In this document: positions 19,972-29,903 of the stretch, piece by piece
Position numbering within the stretch: position 1 is the first letter of the stretch
How the letters are laid out: each line of letters opens with the position of its first letter
Source: Methanobrevibacter sp. YE315
Lineage (GTDB): Archaea; Methanobacteriota; Methanobacteria; Methanobacteriales; Methanobacteriaceae
Reading direction: 5' to 3'
Assembly (NCBI RefSeq): GCF_001548675.1
Contig: NZ_CP010834.1
Coordinates: 903,501 to 967,500, forward strand
DNA: 64,000 nt
The notes under the pieces: generated by a model
Databases searched by the model: none
Seen by the model: the letters and a program-made list of their open reading frames with translations, nothing else
What the model was told of the DNA's origin: nothing
Program-made: the position numbers and the translations under genes

Positions 19972-20038
19972 CTTTTTCAAACTTTAAAACATTATCGACA
20001 AATAATTGTCAAATAAATATTGTTAACGGGGTATAAAA

Positions 20039-23000
20039 TTGAAAAACAAAAAAATTATATTGATAATTTCTGTTATCCTATTAATGTTTGCAATATCAAC
20101 GGTAAATGCTAGTGATGCAGATATTAATCAAACAAATGTTCTGTCTTTGGATAATGGCAATCATCATGATGTTTTAACGATTAATCAAAAGTCCATTTAT
20201 GTTGATGATATAAATGGAGCGGATTCCAATGAAGGGTATTCTAAAGATTCCTCACTTAAAACCATCAGCAAGGCATTTTCAAAAGCCAATAACAATGATA
20301 CAATTTACTTGTCTGATGGCGTTTATTCAGGTTTAAAAAATACCAAATTGACCATTAGCAAATCTGTCAACATAATAGGTGATAAGAATACGGTCATTGA
20401 TGGGGAAAATCAAAATTACATATTCATCATTAAGGATAATGTAAAAGTAACATTAAAAAATATAAAATTCGTCAATTCCTATAAGGCACCGACATCAATC
20501 TCCAACACATATGATGGTGAGGTTTATGGTGCTGCTTTAGAAATTAAAAAAGCAACAGTCAATATCGATAACTGTTCATTTATCAATAACTGCTTGTCCT
20601 ATGGAAACTCCTACATTTATGGTGGAGCAATAAGCAATTTTGGCGATTTGACTATTACAGATTCATATTTTGAGAATAATACTGCATTTTCAACATCAGG
20701 ACTGTTCTCCTATGGTGGATCAATCTATAATAATGGAAAATTGTCAATCGACAATACAGTATTTGATAAGTCTAAAAGTGTTGATTTCGGATATGGTGCA
20801 GGAATTGCCAATGACGGTGAATTGTCATTAACAAATTCCTTAATTACCAATTCACATGCAACACGTGAGACCAAAGGTTCAGCAATCTACAATACAGGAA
20901 ACATTATCATTTTGAATTCAATCATTGAAAATAACTATATTGAACAATCCAATTTCAGATTTATTTATGGTGCAGTATACAATTCAGGTAATTTAACCGC
21001 CCGTGGAACAATATTTAGAAACAATACTGCATTTTATGAAAAAAATAAGCAGGATTATATAGGTTCTCCAAATATTTACAATAGCGGAAACTTGAATTTA
21101 ACTTATAATGCGTTTACAGATAATTCAGCTTACAAAGGCATTTATAGTGATGTTTATTTCAATGCAGGTGAAGCAATTTCACTGGATAACAATTGGTGGA
21201 GCACTAATGAAAACCCTTATGAAGCGGGTTCAATAATAAATAATGAAAATGTCAATACCTGGTTAACACTCAAAATAGCTCCGGAATATTCCATGGTAAA
21301 CATCAGCGATTTTACAAGAATAATTGTTTCATGGTCAAATAACCTAAATCAGGTGCCTGAACTTAGCTTGTTCCCGTCATTGTATGTGACCTTTGAAACA
21401 TCAACCGGCCAAAAATTAACTAGGGAATTTGTCAATGGAAAAACCAGTTACAAATTCAGTTATACTCAAAACAAAGGCCAATATTATATGACCATTACTT
21501 CAGGAAGCTTTTCAAAAGAGGTTGTCATCGATGTAGGCAAAAAGGCAACTTCCCTTAATGTTGTAAGTAATAATAATATAATCTTCAATGAAACTCTAAA
21601 AATCAATATTTCCCTTGCTGGTGAGGATAACAAAATCGTCAACGGTGCCGTCTTGGTGGAATATGATCAGCAAACCTATGAAATCAATCTGACAAATGGA
21701 AAAGCCAATCTGGAAATAAATAACTTAAAGCCGGGCAAGTACACCTTAAAGGTTACCTATGAAGGAAATGACAATTACTTCAAATCATTCTATAATAAAA
21801 AGATAACAATCAAAAAACAAACTGTAGACTTGTATTTAAGCACTCCTGACGTTAAGATTGGTGAAAATGGAGTTGCAATTGCCACATTAATGCCTAAAGG
21901 AGTTCAAGGCCAGGCAATCCTATACATTAATGGGGAACGTAAAAAGATTGTTTACCTGTATAATGGAAACACTTCCATTCCTTTGAAAAACTTTGCAGAT
22001 GGAAAATATGACGTTAAACTCCAATTTGTTGAAACCAACAAGTACTATGAGAAAAATGTGACTTCAACATTTAATGTTAATAGGTATGATTCCTCAATGA
22101 AGGTTACCGCAAAAAGCATTAAAGTTGGTTCCGATGCAATAATCAATATTAAAACCACTCCAGATGGTTTGATGGGCGAAGCAATTTTAATTGTCAACGA
22201 TTACAATGAAACAATTTACCTTGAGGCTTCTTCAACTAATGTAACATTATCTAACCTAAAAGCGGGAAGGTATAATGTCACAGTTTTGTATGACGGCCAT
22301 TCAAAATTCTATCCTGTCAAAGCATCAACTTCATTCAATGTATTGAAAACCGCTTCTAAACTAAATGTTGTTGTAACCCAAAATGACAAAGATTATAATG
22401 GAACAATAACAGTTAAAACAAGTCCTAAAGCATGTACTGGTGCTGTTGGAGTCTATATCAATTATAGGCATTACAGCTTAAACCTTACAAATGGAGTGGC
22501 CAAATTCAATGTGGAATTTGATAAAGGATCCAATCTTATCTTCGTATATTATGAAGGTGATGATTTCTATAGGGATTCCAACTGGAATACAACAATAGGT
22601 GTTGTTGACAAATTCATTTTCTTAGGTAAAAATTCAACCGGCTGGAATTATAACGATTTTGATTATGCTGTGAGATTAGTCGAAGAAAATGGTGTTCCGA
22701 TTAAGGATGCCGTTGTCACTGTTAAGTTATTGGATAAGCAATATAAGATTACAACTGACGATGGCGGTTTTGCCTATTTGACCTTGAATCTGCCTACTGG
22801 CAAATATAATGTCACATCAACTTATAACCGTGTAACTATTCAAAATACATTAACTGTAAACGATATTAAGTTTACCTTGTCTACAAAAGATATCGTTTAT
22901 GGTGATGATGAGCTAATTGAAGCCAGTTTTGAAAATGGAATAACAGGTAAAGTCAACTTTGTCATTTCAGGATTTTTAAATGAAACAGTTGATATTGTGG

Positions 23001-24973
23001 ATGGAAAGGCAGTTTATAACATGTCTAATTTAAGGGCTAAAAATTATGTGGTCAAGGCGACATATTTAAATGATAAATATACTTCAGGCATAGTTAAAAG
23101 TTCATTTGTCGTTTCAAAGGCGGATTTAAATTTAAATGTCACATGCACTGGTTTGTCTTCAAAAACAAATACAGTCATCACAGTTTCAAATCTTGAAAGG
23201 GCTACCGGTAAGATAATTTTCAATGTAAACGGCAACGAATACACTAAAACCATTAAGAATTCCCAATGCATTCTCACACTGCCAAAATTAACCGCCGGAA
23301 AGTATGATTTGACAATCCAATATGCAGGAAATGTTAATTATACAGGTGTCACCTATAATACAGCATTCTATATAAGCGAATATTCCACAACTATTCGTGT
23401 GAAAGCAAACAATGCTGTTTACGGTAGAAATGTGGCTGTTACTGCTACTCTTAATGAAAATGCAACAGGAATAGTCAGATTTGCTGTGGAAAACTTGACA
23501 TATGATGCTAAAATCAAAAATGGTGTTGCAAGTTGGAAATTCTCTTGGATTGATGTTGGAACCCATACAATTAATGCAACATACTTGGGTGACAATTATT
23601 ATGCTTCTTCAAGCAATTCCACTTCAGTCATCATATCCAAAGCGAAATCCAGCATGGTCCTGTTTACTCAGGAAGTTCTTTTAAATGAAAATATCAGAAT
23701 CTATGCAAGTTTAAGCAATTATGCCACTGGCCAGGTCTTATTCAGCATGGATGGATATTATTCTCCAAGATATAAGCCAATCCGTGAAGCATCTTCAATG
23801 TGGTACATCTCACCATTAAATACAGGTAAATATACGGTTATTGCCCAGTATGATGGTGATAAAAACTATTATGGATGCAATGCTACTCTCATATTAAAAA
23901 TAACCCAGCAAAGATCTGTATTTAAAGTGGAAGTGGATGATGTAGGAACAAATGATAAGGTTGTTGCCAATATCCAGTTGAAAACAATCGATGGCGTTGG
24001 AATTTCAGATTATATAGACTTGAAAATTGCAAGCAAATCATACAGTATTTTTGTGGATGACGGTGAGGCCACATTCGTAATGGGTAAATTGAGCGAAGGC
24101 ACATATTCATTTGAAGCTAACTATTACGGAAATGCGGAATTTTCAAAAGCTTCCTGTAGCGGAACTTTTGAAGTCAGCGATTCTCTTTTGGATGTTGTCT
24201 TAACTGCAAAAGATGTTGAAAAATATTACAGCGGCAGTGAAAAACTAGAGATTTCACTATTGACCGCTAAAGGAAAACCTGTTGTCGGTGAAACTGTCAA
24301 AATCAGAATCAACAAGGTCGACTATGAGGCTGTCACAGATAAGAATGGTAGGGCTTCAATCCCATTGAACATGAATAGCGGAAATTACACTGCAGTAATT
24401 AAATTTGAAGAAACAGACATGTATCATGCGGCTTCCACAAGAGCCTCAGTAACTATCTTAAGGACTGTTGAGGGCATTGATTTAAACAAGTTGTACGGTT
24501 CTGGAAACCAGTATTTCGCAATATTCAGTGATTCCAAAGGTAAGGTCTTAGCAAACACCGATGTCAAATTCACTATAGGAGACAAATCAATAACCGTCAA
24601 AACTATGGCTAACGGTATTGCTAGGTTGAATATAAACATTGATCAGGGTGTCTATCAGATTTCTACAGTCAATCCGGTTACTGGTGAGGCAAATACCAAC
24701 AGGCTATTTGTCTTCAACTATCTGATGGTGAATAAGGATGTAACCAAGTATTATCACGACAGCAACTATTATAAGGTGCGTGCCTTTGATGTTAATGGAA
24801 AACCTGCTGTAGGTGTAACCGTTAAAATGGAAGTTGACGGTAAAACCTATAATATCCAGACTGATGATAAGGGATTTGCCTATCTGACTGTTGATTTGAA
24901 ACCTGGCTCATACACTGTTAAGGCCACATACAATAAGTATACGGTTACAAATAAGATTACTGTTAAATCCTAA
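20039..24973 (+). CDS. Adhesin-like protein, beta-helix plus Ig-like repeats
   Basis: A 1,644-residue secreted protein with a signal peptide ending near VNASD. Residues about 50-385 form a beta-helix that opens with an IYVDDINGAD element and closes with DNNWW. From about 500 to the end are Ig-like domains. They are interleaved with carboxypeptidase-regulatory-like units near residues 900-940 and 1585-1644, marked by TDDxGFAYLT and LPTGKYNV motifs. Unlike the upstream giants the repeats are well diverged, so this array is older. The start is TTG after a GGGG element, and the signal peptide fixes it. No C-terminal anchor is visible. The likely role is extracellular adhesion; the ligand is unknown. 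Confidence 0.9.
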   Translation: MKNKKIILIISVILLMFAISTVNASDADINQTNVLSLDNGNHHDVLTINQKSIYVDDINGADSNEGYSKDSSLKTISKAFSKANNNDTIYLSDGVYSGLKNTKLTISKSVNIIGDKNTVIDGENQNYIFIIKDNVKVTLKNIKFVNSYKAPTSISNTYDGEVYGAALEIKKATVNIDNCSFINNCLSYGNSYIYGGAISNFGDLTITDSYFENNTAFSTSGLFSYGGSIYNNGKLSIDNTVFDKSKSVDFGYGAGIANDGELSLTNSLITNSHATRETKGSAIYNTGNIIILNSIIENNYIEQSNFRFIYGAVYNSGNLTARGTIFRNNTAFYEKNKQDYIGSPNIYNSGNLNLTYNAFTDNSAYKGIYSDVYFNAGEAISLDNNWWSTNENPYEAGSIINNENVNTWLTLKIAPEYSMVNISDFTRIIVSWSNNLNQVPELSLFPSLYVTFETSTGQKLTREFVNGKTSYKFSYTQNKGQYYMTITSGSFSKEVVIDVGKKATSLNVVSNNNIIFNETLKINISLAGEDNKIVNGAVLVEYDQQTYEINLTNGKANLEINNLKPGKYTLKVTYEGNDNYFKSFYNKKITIKKQTVDLYLSTPDVKIGENGVAIATLMPKGVQGQAILYINGERKKIVYLYNGNTSIPLKNFADGKYDVKLQFVETNKYYEKNVTSTFNVNRYDSSMKVTAKSIKVGSDAIINIKTTPDGLMGEAILIVNDYNETIYLEASSTNVTLSNLKAGRYNVTVLYDGHSKFYPVKASTSFNVLKTASKLNVVVTQNDKDYNGTITVKTSPKACTGAVGVYINYRHYSLNLTNGVAKFNVEFDKGSNLIFVYYEGDDFYRDSNWNTTIGVVDKFIFLGKNSTGWNYNDFDYAVRLVEENGVPIKDAVVTVKLLDKQYKITTDDGGFAYLTLNLPTGKYNVTSTYNRVTIQNTLTVNDIKFTLSTKDIVYGDDELIEASFENGITGKVNFVISGFLNETVDIVDGKAVYNMSNLRAKNYVVKATYLNDKYTSGIVKSSFVVSKADLNLNVTCTGLSSKTNTVITVSNLERATGKIIFNVNGNEYTKTIKNSQCILTLPKLTAGKYDLTIQYAGNVNYTGVTYNTAFYISEYSTTIRVKANNAVYGRNVAVTATLNENATGIVRFAVENLTYDAKIKNGVASWKFSWIDVGTHTINATYLGDNYYASSSNSTSVIISKAKSSMVLFTQEVLLNENIRIYASLSNYATGQVLFSMDGYYSPRYKPIREASSMWYISPLNTGKYTVIAQYDGDKNYYGCNATLILKITQQRSVFKVEVDDVGTNDKVVANIQLKTIDGVGISDYIDLKIASKSYSIFVDDGEATFVMGKLSEGTYSFEANYYGNAEFSKASCSGTFEVSDSLLDVVLTAKDVEKYYSGSEKLEISLLTAKGKPVVGETVKIRINKVDYEAVTDKNGRASIPLNMNSGNYTAVIKFEETDMYHAASTRASVTILRTVEGIDLNKLYGSGNQYFAIFSDSKGKVLANTDVKFTIGDKSITVKTMANGIARLNINIDQGVYQISTVNPVTGEANTNRLFVFNYLMVNKDVTKYYHDSNYYKVRAFDVNGKPAVGVTVKMEVDGKTYNIQTDDKGFAYLTVDLKPGSYTVKATYNKYTVTNKITVKS

Positions 24974-24987
24974 TTCTTTCTATTTGT

Positions 24988-25030
24988 GGAAGGTTGACAG
25001 AAAATATTCAACTTTCCTTATTTTAATTTT
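24988..25030 (+). terminator. Hairpin and T-run closing the adhesin island
   Basis: GGAAGGTTGA pairs with TCAACTTTCC (one G-U pair) around a 10-nt loop, followed by T-rich DNA. It lies 14 nt after the stop codon. Confidence 0.6.
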
Positions 25031-25202
25031 TTTCATGTAGATATCAAAACTTAAAGTAATTAATTTTTTTTATCTAAGTCATTTTTTTATATTTCCTTAT
25101 AAATATTTTAATAGTTGCACTTGATATTATTAAAATAATGTAGTGCATATTAAAGCAAATGCAATCAAAAATTATATTAATTTTTTTAACTAATTATTAA
25201 TT

Positions 25203-25616
25203 ATGATTTTCAAGATTTTGACAAAAGGCCATGAGAATGTTACATCATTTCACAAGTCAACCTTTGAAATTACCAAGGACGCTGAAATTGGCCCTACTGC
25301 AGACTGCATAATTGGTGTGGATATGGATAAATCCATGTTGGATTTTCCTAGTGAGTTTAAAAGTAAAATAGCAAATTCCAAAACCAGGGTAGTCGTAACA
25401 CTTGATACTGAAAATGGGCATGATGAAATTGTTGGATATGGTCATGAAAATCTGACTTTGACCCATCCTACTGACATTGTCTGCAGAACCAGTGAGTATA
25501 CCTGTTCCCGCACATTGATGATTAAGGCGAATAAATCTGCAAGGGATCTTGATGAAAATCTGATTGAAGATTTAAAAAATGAGAAAATTATGGAAGTTAC
25601 CATAAAATTGTGCTAA
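25203..25616 (+). CDS. DUF371 family protein
   Basis: A 137-residue cytosolic protein that matches my memory of the archaeal DUF371 family: an N-terminal GHENVTSFHKSTFEIT stretch, then ADCIIGVDMD, and later GHENLTLTHPTDIVCR. The repeated GHEN..H element is the family hallmark. No function is established. The gene stands alone between the adhesin island and tRNA-Leu. No Shine-Dalgarno sequence precedes the ATG, so the transcript may be leaderless or weakly translated. Confidence 0.85.
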   Translation: MIFKILTKGHENVTSFHKSTFEITKDAEIGPTADCIIGVDMDKSMLDFPSEFKSKIANSKTRVVVTLDTENGHDEIVGYGHENLTLTHPTDIVCRTSEYTCSRTLMIKANKSARDLDENLIEDLKNEKIMEVTIKLC

Positions 25617-25626
25617 AAATAGTTAA

Positions 25627-25637
25627 CTTTATATAAT
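25627..25637 (+). promoter_or_regulatory. TATA box for tRNA-Leu
   Basis: CTTTATATAAT lies about 40 nt upstream of the mature tRNA 5' end. It is one of the clearest box A sequences here, as expected for a stable RNA gene. Confidence 0.6.
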
Positions 25638-25675
25638 GTAAAAAATATATTTTTTTATAACTACTTTTGTTTTAT

Positions 25676-25759
<84 letters not shown>

Positions 25760-25823
25760 CTATTAATTACTAATTCTTAATTGATTTTCCTTATTTTATC
25801 GGTTTTTTGGTTTAAATTGCTAA

Positions 25824-25835
25824 TATATTTATAAT
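25824..25835 (+). promoter_or_regulatory. TATA box for galU operon
   Basis: ATATTTATAATG is located about 50 nt before the galU start and fits an archaeal box A. Confidence 0.4.
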
Positions 25836-25883
25836 GATTAAAATAAAAATCATATTTAATATAAATTTATATGGTGATAAATT

Positions 25884-26735
25884 ATGAAAGCTGTAATTCC
25901 GGCAGCAGGTTTCGGAACTAGATTTTTGCCTGCTACTAAAGCACAACCTAAGGAAATGTTGCCTGTTTATGATAAGCCTACCATCCAATATGTTATTGAA
26001 GAGGCGGTAGCTTCAGGCATTGATGATATTATAATCGTTACCGGTAGGAATAAAAGGTCTATTGAAGACCATTTTGACAAATCCTTTGAACTTGAGCAAA
26101 CTTTGCAAAGTGCCGGTAAGGATGATCGTTTAAGGCAAGTTCGTGCAATCACAGATTTGGCAGACATTTGCTATGTCAGACAAAAAGAGCAAAAAGGCCT
26201 TGGAGATGCCATATATTGTGCGAAAAAACATATTAATGACCAACCGTTTGCAGTAATGCTGGGAGATTCAATCACTAAAGGCCCGGTTCCTTGCACTAAA
26301 CAATTAATAGATGTATTTGATAAATATGAATCTTCAGCAATCTCTCTTGAAAGAGTACCAAAGGAAAAAGTTGAAAGATATGGTATTATCAAGGGTGTTG
26401 AAGTCGAAAAGGACATTTATAAAATAGACAAATTGGTTGAAAAGCCATTAATGCATCAGGCACCATCCAATTTAGCCATCATGGGACGTTATGTTTTAAC
26501 ACCGGATATTTTTGACAAGATTGATGAAACTGAACCTGGTGTTGGCGGTGAAATCCAGCTCACCGATGCATTGTCTAAACTGGATGCAATCTATGGAAAT
26601 ACCTTTGAAGGAAAAACATACGATATTGGAAATCGTTTGGAATGGTTAAAAACTTCAATCGAATTTGCAATGGATGATCCTGAATCTAAAGATAACCTGA
26701 TTCAGTACATGAAAGAAATTGTAGATGGTGAATAA
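25884..26735 (+). CDS. galU: UTP-glucose-1-phosphate uridylyltransferase
   Basis: The enzyme makes UDP-glucose from UTP and glucose-1-phosphate in the cytosol. The 283 residues match the usual GalU length. The N-terminal nucleotide-binding motif GFGTRFLPATKAQPKEMLP is intact, as are MLGDS (UTP/metal site) and VEKP further on. It starts with ATG after GGTGA. It is first in an operon with an NAD-dependent epimerase and a GT2 glycosyltransferase, so UDP-glucose is probably epimerised or used for glycan or glycolipid synthesis, perhaps for the pseudomurein wall, S-linked glycans or the adhesins upstream (inference). Confidence 0.95.
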   Translation: MKAVIPAAGFGTRFLPATKAQPKEMLPVYDKPTIQYVIEEAVASGIDDIIIVTGRNKRSIEDHFDKSFELEQTLQSAGKDDRLRQVRAITDLADICYVRQKEQKGLGDAIYCAKKHINDQPFAVMLGDSITKGPVPCTKQLIDVFDKYESSAISLERVPKEKVERYGIIKGVEVEKDIYKIDKLVEKPLMHQAPSNLAIMGRYVLTPDIFDKIDETEPGVGGEIQLTDALSKLDAIYGNTFEGKTYDIGNRLEWLKTSIEFAMDDPESKDNLIQYMKEIVDGE

Positions 26736-26736
26736 A

Positions 26737-27705
26737 ATGGAAACTCAAAGAATCCTAGTAACTGGAGGCAGTGGATTCATAGGCACTAATCTGGTAAATG
26801 AACTCCAATCAAGAGGCCATGAGGTTTTATCAGTCGATTTGTTGCATCATGAAAATGAAGCGGATTTATATTCTGATAAGTACTCCAGCTATGTAAGGGG
26901 GGACGTCAGGAATTATCGTCAAATGGAGAGAATCTTTGAAGACAACGATAAATTCGATTATGTGTATCACCTGGCTGCTGAATATGGCCGTTGGAACGGT
27001 GAAGGATACTATGAAAACCTCTGGGAAACCAATGTCATTGGCCTGAAGAATATGATACGTCTTCAGGAAAAATTGGGCTTTAGAATGATTTCATTTTCAT
27101 CCGCAGAGGTATACGGAGATTATGAAGGAATAATGAGTGAGGATGTAATGGAAAACGTTCCGATTTCTCAAACTTATCAGATGAATGATTATGCAATTTC
27201 CAAATGGGCCGGAGAATTGATGTGCATGAATTCAGCAACAATGTTCGGTACTGAAACCGTCCGCGTAAGGCCGGTAAACTGTTACGGCCCCCATGAAGCT
27301 TATTCACCATATAAAGGTTTCATACCAATTTTCATTTATAAGGCTTTACATGGCCTTCCTTATTCAGTTCATATGGGTCATAAAAGGATTATTGATTATG
27401 TTGAGGATACTGTAAGAACCTTTGCAAATATTATCGATAACTTCATTCCTGGAGAAGTATACAACGTTGGAAGTAAGCAGGAATGGGAAAGGGATATTAA
27501 GCAGTACTCTGACATGGTTCTGGATGCAGTGGGTATTGATGATTCATTGGTAACATACACACCTGCCGAAGAATTCACAACAAAAGTCAAAACAATCGAT
27601 TTTTCAAAAGCTATTCGTGATTTAAAGCATGATCCTCAGATTCCTCCGGAAGAAGGCATCAAACGAACTGTTGAATGGATGAAAGATTACTATAGAATTG
27701 AATAA
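26737..27705 (+). CDS. NAD-dependent epimerase/dehydratase (extended SDR)
   Basis: A cytosolic extended short-chain dehydrogenase acting on nucleotide sugars. It has the N-terminal Rossmann motif TGGSGFIG, FSSAEVYGD, and the catalytic YAISK pair (Tyr and Lys separated by three). The frame could begin 12 nt earlier, but GGTGA at 26727-26731 is spaced correctly for the ATG used here, giving 322 residues. The start overlaps nothing and follows the galU stop by 1 nt, so translation is probably coupled. UDP-glucose 4-epimerase or a related 4,6-dehydratase or reductase are all possible; the substrate cannot be set from sequence alone. Confidence 0.88.
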   Translation: METQRILVTGGSGFIGTNLVNELQSRGHEVLSVDLLHHENEADLYSDKYSSYVRGDVRNYRQMERIFEDNDKFDYVYHLAAEYGRWNGEGYYENLWETNVIGLKNMIRLQEKLGFRMISFSSAEVYGDYEGIMSEDVMENVPISQTYQMNDYAISKWAGELMCMNSATMFGTETVRVRPVNCYGPHEAYSPYKGFIPIFIYKALHGLPYSVHMGHKRIIDYVEDTVRTFANIIDNFIPGEVYNVGSKQEWERDIKQYSDMVLDAVGIDDSLVTYTPAEEFTTKVKTIDFSKAIRDLKHDPQIPPEEGIKRTVEWMKDYYRIE

Positions 27706-27706
27706 T

Positions 27707-28384
27707 ATGAAATCAATTGCCATTATTCCTGCATTTAACGAAGAAGCGGCTATTGAAAGTGTTGTAAAGAAATCGTTTCAATATGTAGATGATGTTTTGG
27801 TAGTTGATGATGGAAGCAGCGACAATACTTTTCAGATTGCTGAAAATTCAGGTGCAATCCTTTTGAGGCATCCCACCAATTACGGTAAAGGCATTTCCCT
27901 AAAGGATGCTTTTGCTAAAGTCAATGGTTATGATATTGTAGTGACTATTGACGGCGATGGACAACATAATCCTGATGAAATACCTTTGCTTGTTAAACCG
28001 ATTACTGATGGAAAAGCGGATTTGGTTAATGGCAGCAGATATTTGAATGGTTTTGATGAGAATACGCCGGCTTATAGGCGTGTTGGCCAAAAGGTTTTGG
28101 ATATTGCAACAAACATCACTGCAGGAACAAATGTTACAGATTCACAAAGCGGGTTTAGGGCATTTTCCGGAAATACTATTTCTTGTTATAAATTTAGGGA
28201 TCCTGGTTTCGGAATAGAAAGCGAAATGTTGGCTGATGCTGCTGAAAACAATTTAAGAATTTTGGAAGTTCCAATTACCGTAAGGTATGATGTTGAGAAT
28301 TCTTCAACCAAAGGGCCGGTGAGTCATGGCGTTGGTGTTCTACTTAAGATTTTTAAAGATAAGATTATTAGAATAATTAGATGA
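27707..28384 (+). CDS. GT2 family glycosyltransferase (DPM/Alg5-like)
   Basis: A 225-residue GT-A fold enzyme of the dolichyl-phosphate sugar synthase type. IIPAFNEEAAIESVV opens the domain, then VVDDGSSDNT, the metal-binding DGDGQH, and SQSGFRAF. No transmembrane helix follows, so it probably works at the cytosolic membrane face, moving a sugar to a polyprenyl phosphate or lipid. The ATG lies 1 nt after the epimerase stop; an in-frame TTG 9 nt earlier would overlap that gene. It is the third gene of the galU operon, so the donor is likely the UDP-sugar made upstream (inference). Confidence 0.9.
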   Translation: MKSIAIIPAFNEEAAIESVVKKSFQYVDDVLVVDDGSSDNTFQIAENSGAILLRHPTNYGKGISLKDAFAKVNGYDIVVTIDGDGQHNPDEIPLLVKPITDGKADLVNGSRYLNGFDENTPAYRRVGQKVLDIATNITAGTNVTDSQSGFRAFSGNTISCYKFRDPGFGIESEMLADAAENNLRILEVPITVRYDVENSSTKGPVSHGVGVLLKIFKDKIIRIIR

Positions 28385-29613
28385 TTATTATGCAGAATAG
28401 ATTAATTAAAAAGACTGGAGAGGAAATTTCTCCATTGGGCTTTGGAGCCATGAGGCTGCCTCTTAAAAATGGTAAGATAGACAGAGATAAGGCTAAAGAG
28501 CTAATCTATTATGCAATTGATAATGGCGTTAATTTCATCGACACAGCATATCTCTATGGTGATAGCGAATCGTTTTTAGGCGAAATATTAACTGACGAAA
28601 TCAAATCAAAGGTTAAAATCTGCACAAAGCTTCCAACAATCAATGTCAGAAAATATGATGATATGGAAAATATTTTTGAAGAACAGCTTAAAAGGTTAAG
28701 ATTGGACTGCATCGACTATTACCTTATTCATGCAGTGGACTTGAAGGCGATTAATCGATTATTCAAAAGGGATTTAATTAAATTTATTGATAAGATTAAA
28801 TCTGAGGGAAAAATCAAATATGTTGGCTTTTCATATCATGGGCCGAAAGACGAATTTGAGGCTATAATTGACAGTTATGACTGGGATGTTGTAATGGTTC
28901 AATATAACTATTTTGATGAAAATGTGCAGGCCAGTATGGAAGGGATAGAATATGCGGCTTCTAAAGGAATGGGTGTTTTTGTAATGGAACCGCTTAAGGG
29001 CGGTATCTTAGCAGGAAAAATGCCTAAAGAGGCTGAAGAAATATTTAAAAAAGCAAATCCTAATAAAAGCAATGCTCAATGGGCTTTTGAATGGGTTTTG
29101 AACAATAGGAATGTTACATGCGTATTGTCTGGAATGAATAGTTTTGAGCAACTCAATGAAAACTTGGCTATTGCAGAAAAAACCACTCCTCTTTCTATGA
29201 GCTTTGAGGATATGGAAACGGTTGAACTTGTAAAAAGGGTAATGAGGAACTCATTAAAGATTAACTGTTCAACATGCGGCTATTGCGTGCCGTGTCCTCA
29301 GGGGGTTAATATTCCCGAATGCATGAAAATATATAATGAAAAATATCTCTTTAACCATAAGGGACTCATCAACCAGTCTTTAATTGATTATTATCAATAT
29401 GTTGGAGGCATTATGGGTAATGAAGGCAGTGCAGGATTGTGCAATGGATGTGGAAAATGCTTAAGGAAATGCCCTCAAAAATTGGATATTGTCAGCGAAT
29501 TGAAAAAAGTTAAAAAGGAATTTGAATTTCCAGGTGTCAAATATATTCTTTCATTTGTCAGGCATGTCGGTTTTCCACTTTATAGGCAAGCAATAAGGAT
29601 TTTAAACCGCTGA
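28381..29613 (+). CDS. Aldo/keto reductase with C-terminal 4Fe-4S ferredoxin domain
   Basis: A 410-residue protein with a TIM-barrel aldo/keto reductase domain (residues 1-280) followed by two cysteine clusters of ferredoxin type. The barrel carries GFGAMRLP, the catalytic Asp/Tyr segment FIDTAYLYGDSE, the catalytic Lys in CTKLP and His in YLIHAVD. The C-terminus has CSTCGYCVPCP and CNGCGKCLRKCP. This fused family is common in anaerobes; its substrates are mostly unknown, and the clusters could pass electrons from ferredoxin. The start overlaps the preceding stop by 4 nt; a second ATG lies 9 nt later. It may belong to the sugar operon or be linked to the radical SAM cassette that follows. Confidence 0.9.
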   Translation: MIIMQNRLIKKTGEEISPLGFGAMRLPLKNGKIDRDKAKELIYYAIDNGVNFIDTAYLYGDSESFLGEILTDEIKSKVKICTKLPTINVRKYDDMENIFEEQLKRLRLDCIDYYLIHAVDLKAINRLFKRDLIKFIDKIKSEGKIKYVGFSYHGPKDEFEAIIDSYDWDVVMVQYNYFDENVQASMEGIEYAASKGMGVFVMEPLKGGILAGKMPKEAEEIFKKANPNKSNAQWAFEWVLNNRNVTCVLSGMNSFEQLNENLAIAEKTTPLSMSFEDMETVELVKRVMRNSLKINCSTCGYCVPCPQGVNIPECMKIYNEKYLFNHKGLINQSLIDYYQYVGGIMGNEGSAGLCNGCGKCLRKCPQKLDIVSELKKVKKEFEFPGVKYILSFVRHVGFPLYRQAIRILNR

Positions 29614-29691
29614 TTTTTTCTTATTCTATCATTTTTTTGCTATCTATAAAATTATATACTTCAAAAATACAATATTAATTAAGGTGAAAAA

Positions 29692-29901
29692 ATGAAACTT
29701 GAAGAGTTATTGGCTCCATGTCCAAAATGTGGTTCAAAAGATAAGGTGGCTAAAAGAAAATTATTGGACAATCACAGGGCACATGCAGAAATGGATGCAG
29801 TAAAATGTTCTGATTGTGGTTACATTTTCTTTGTAAATGATGATATGGACGAAGATGAGAAAAAGAAATTATTGAATGAATTAAACAAAGTTTACGGATA
29901 A
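29692..29901 (+). CDS. Small Cys-rich peptide beside radical SAM enzyme (TIGR04165-like)
   Basis: A 69-residue acidic polypeptide with two CxxC motifs (CPKC, residues 10-13, and CSDC, about 40-43) in a rubredoxin-like zinc-ribbon spacing, then an acidic DDMDEDEKKK tail. From memory, methanogens encode a Cys-rich peptide family (TIGR04165) next to a specific peptide-modifying radical SAM enzyme, and this pair fits in size, composition and position. It is the presumed substrate of the enzyme 2 nt downstream. There is no signal peptide, so the modified product is probably intracellular. The start is ATG after AAGGTG. An alternative is an ordinary zinc-ribbon protein. Confidence 0.8.
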   Translation: MKLEELLAPCPKCGSKDKVAKRKLLDNHRAHAEMDAVKCSDCGYIFFVNDDMDEDEKKKLLNELNKVYG

Positions 29902-29903
29902 AA

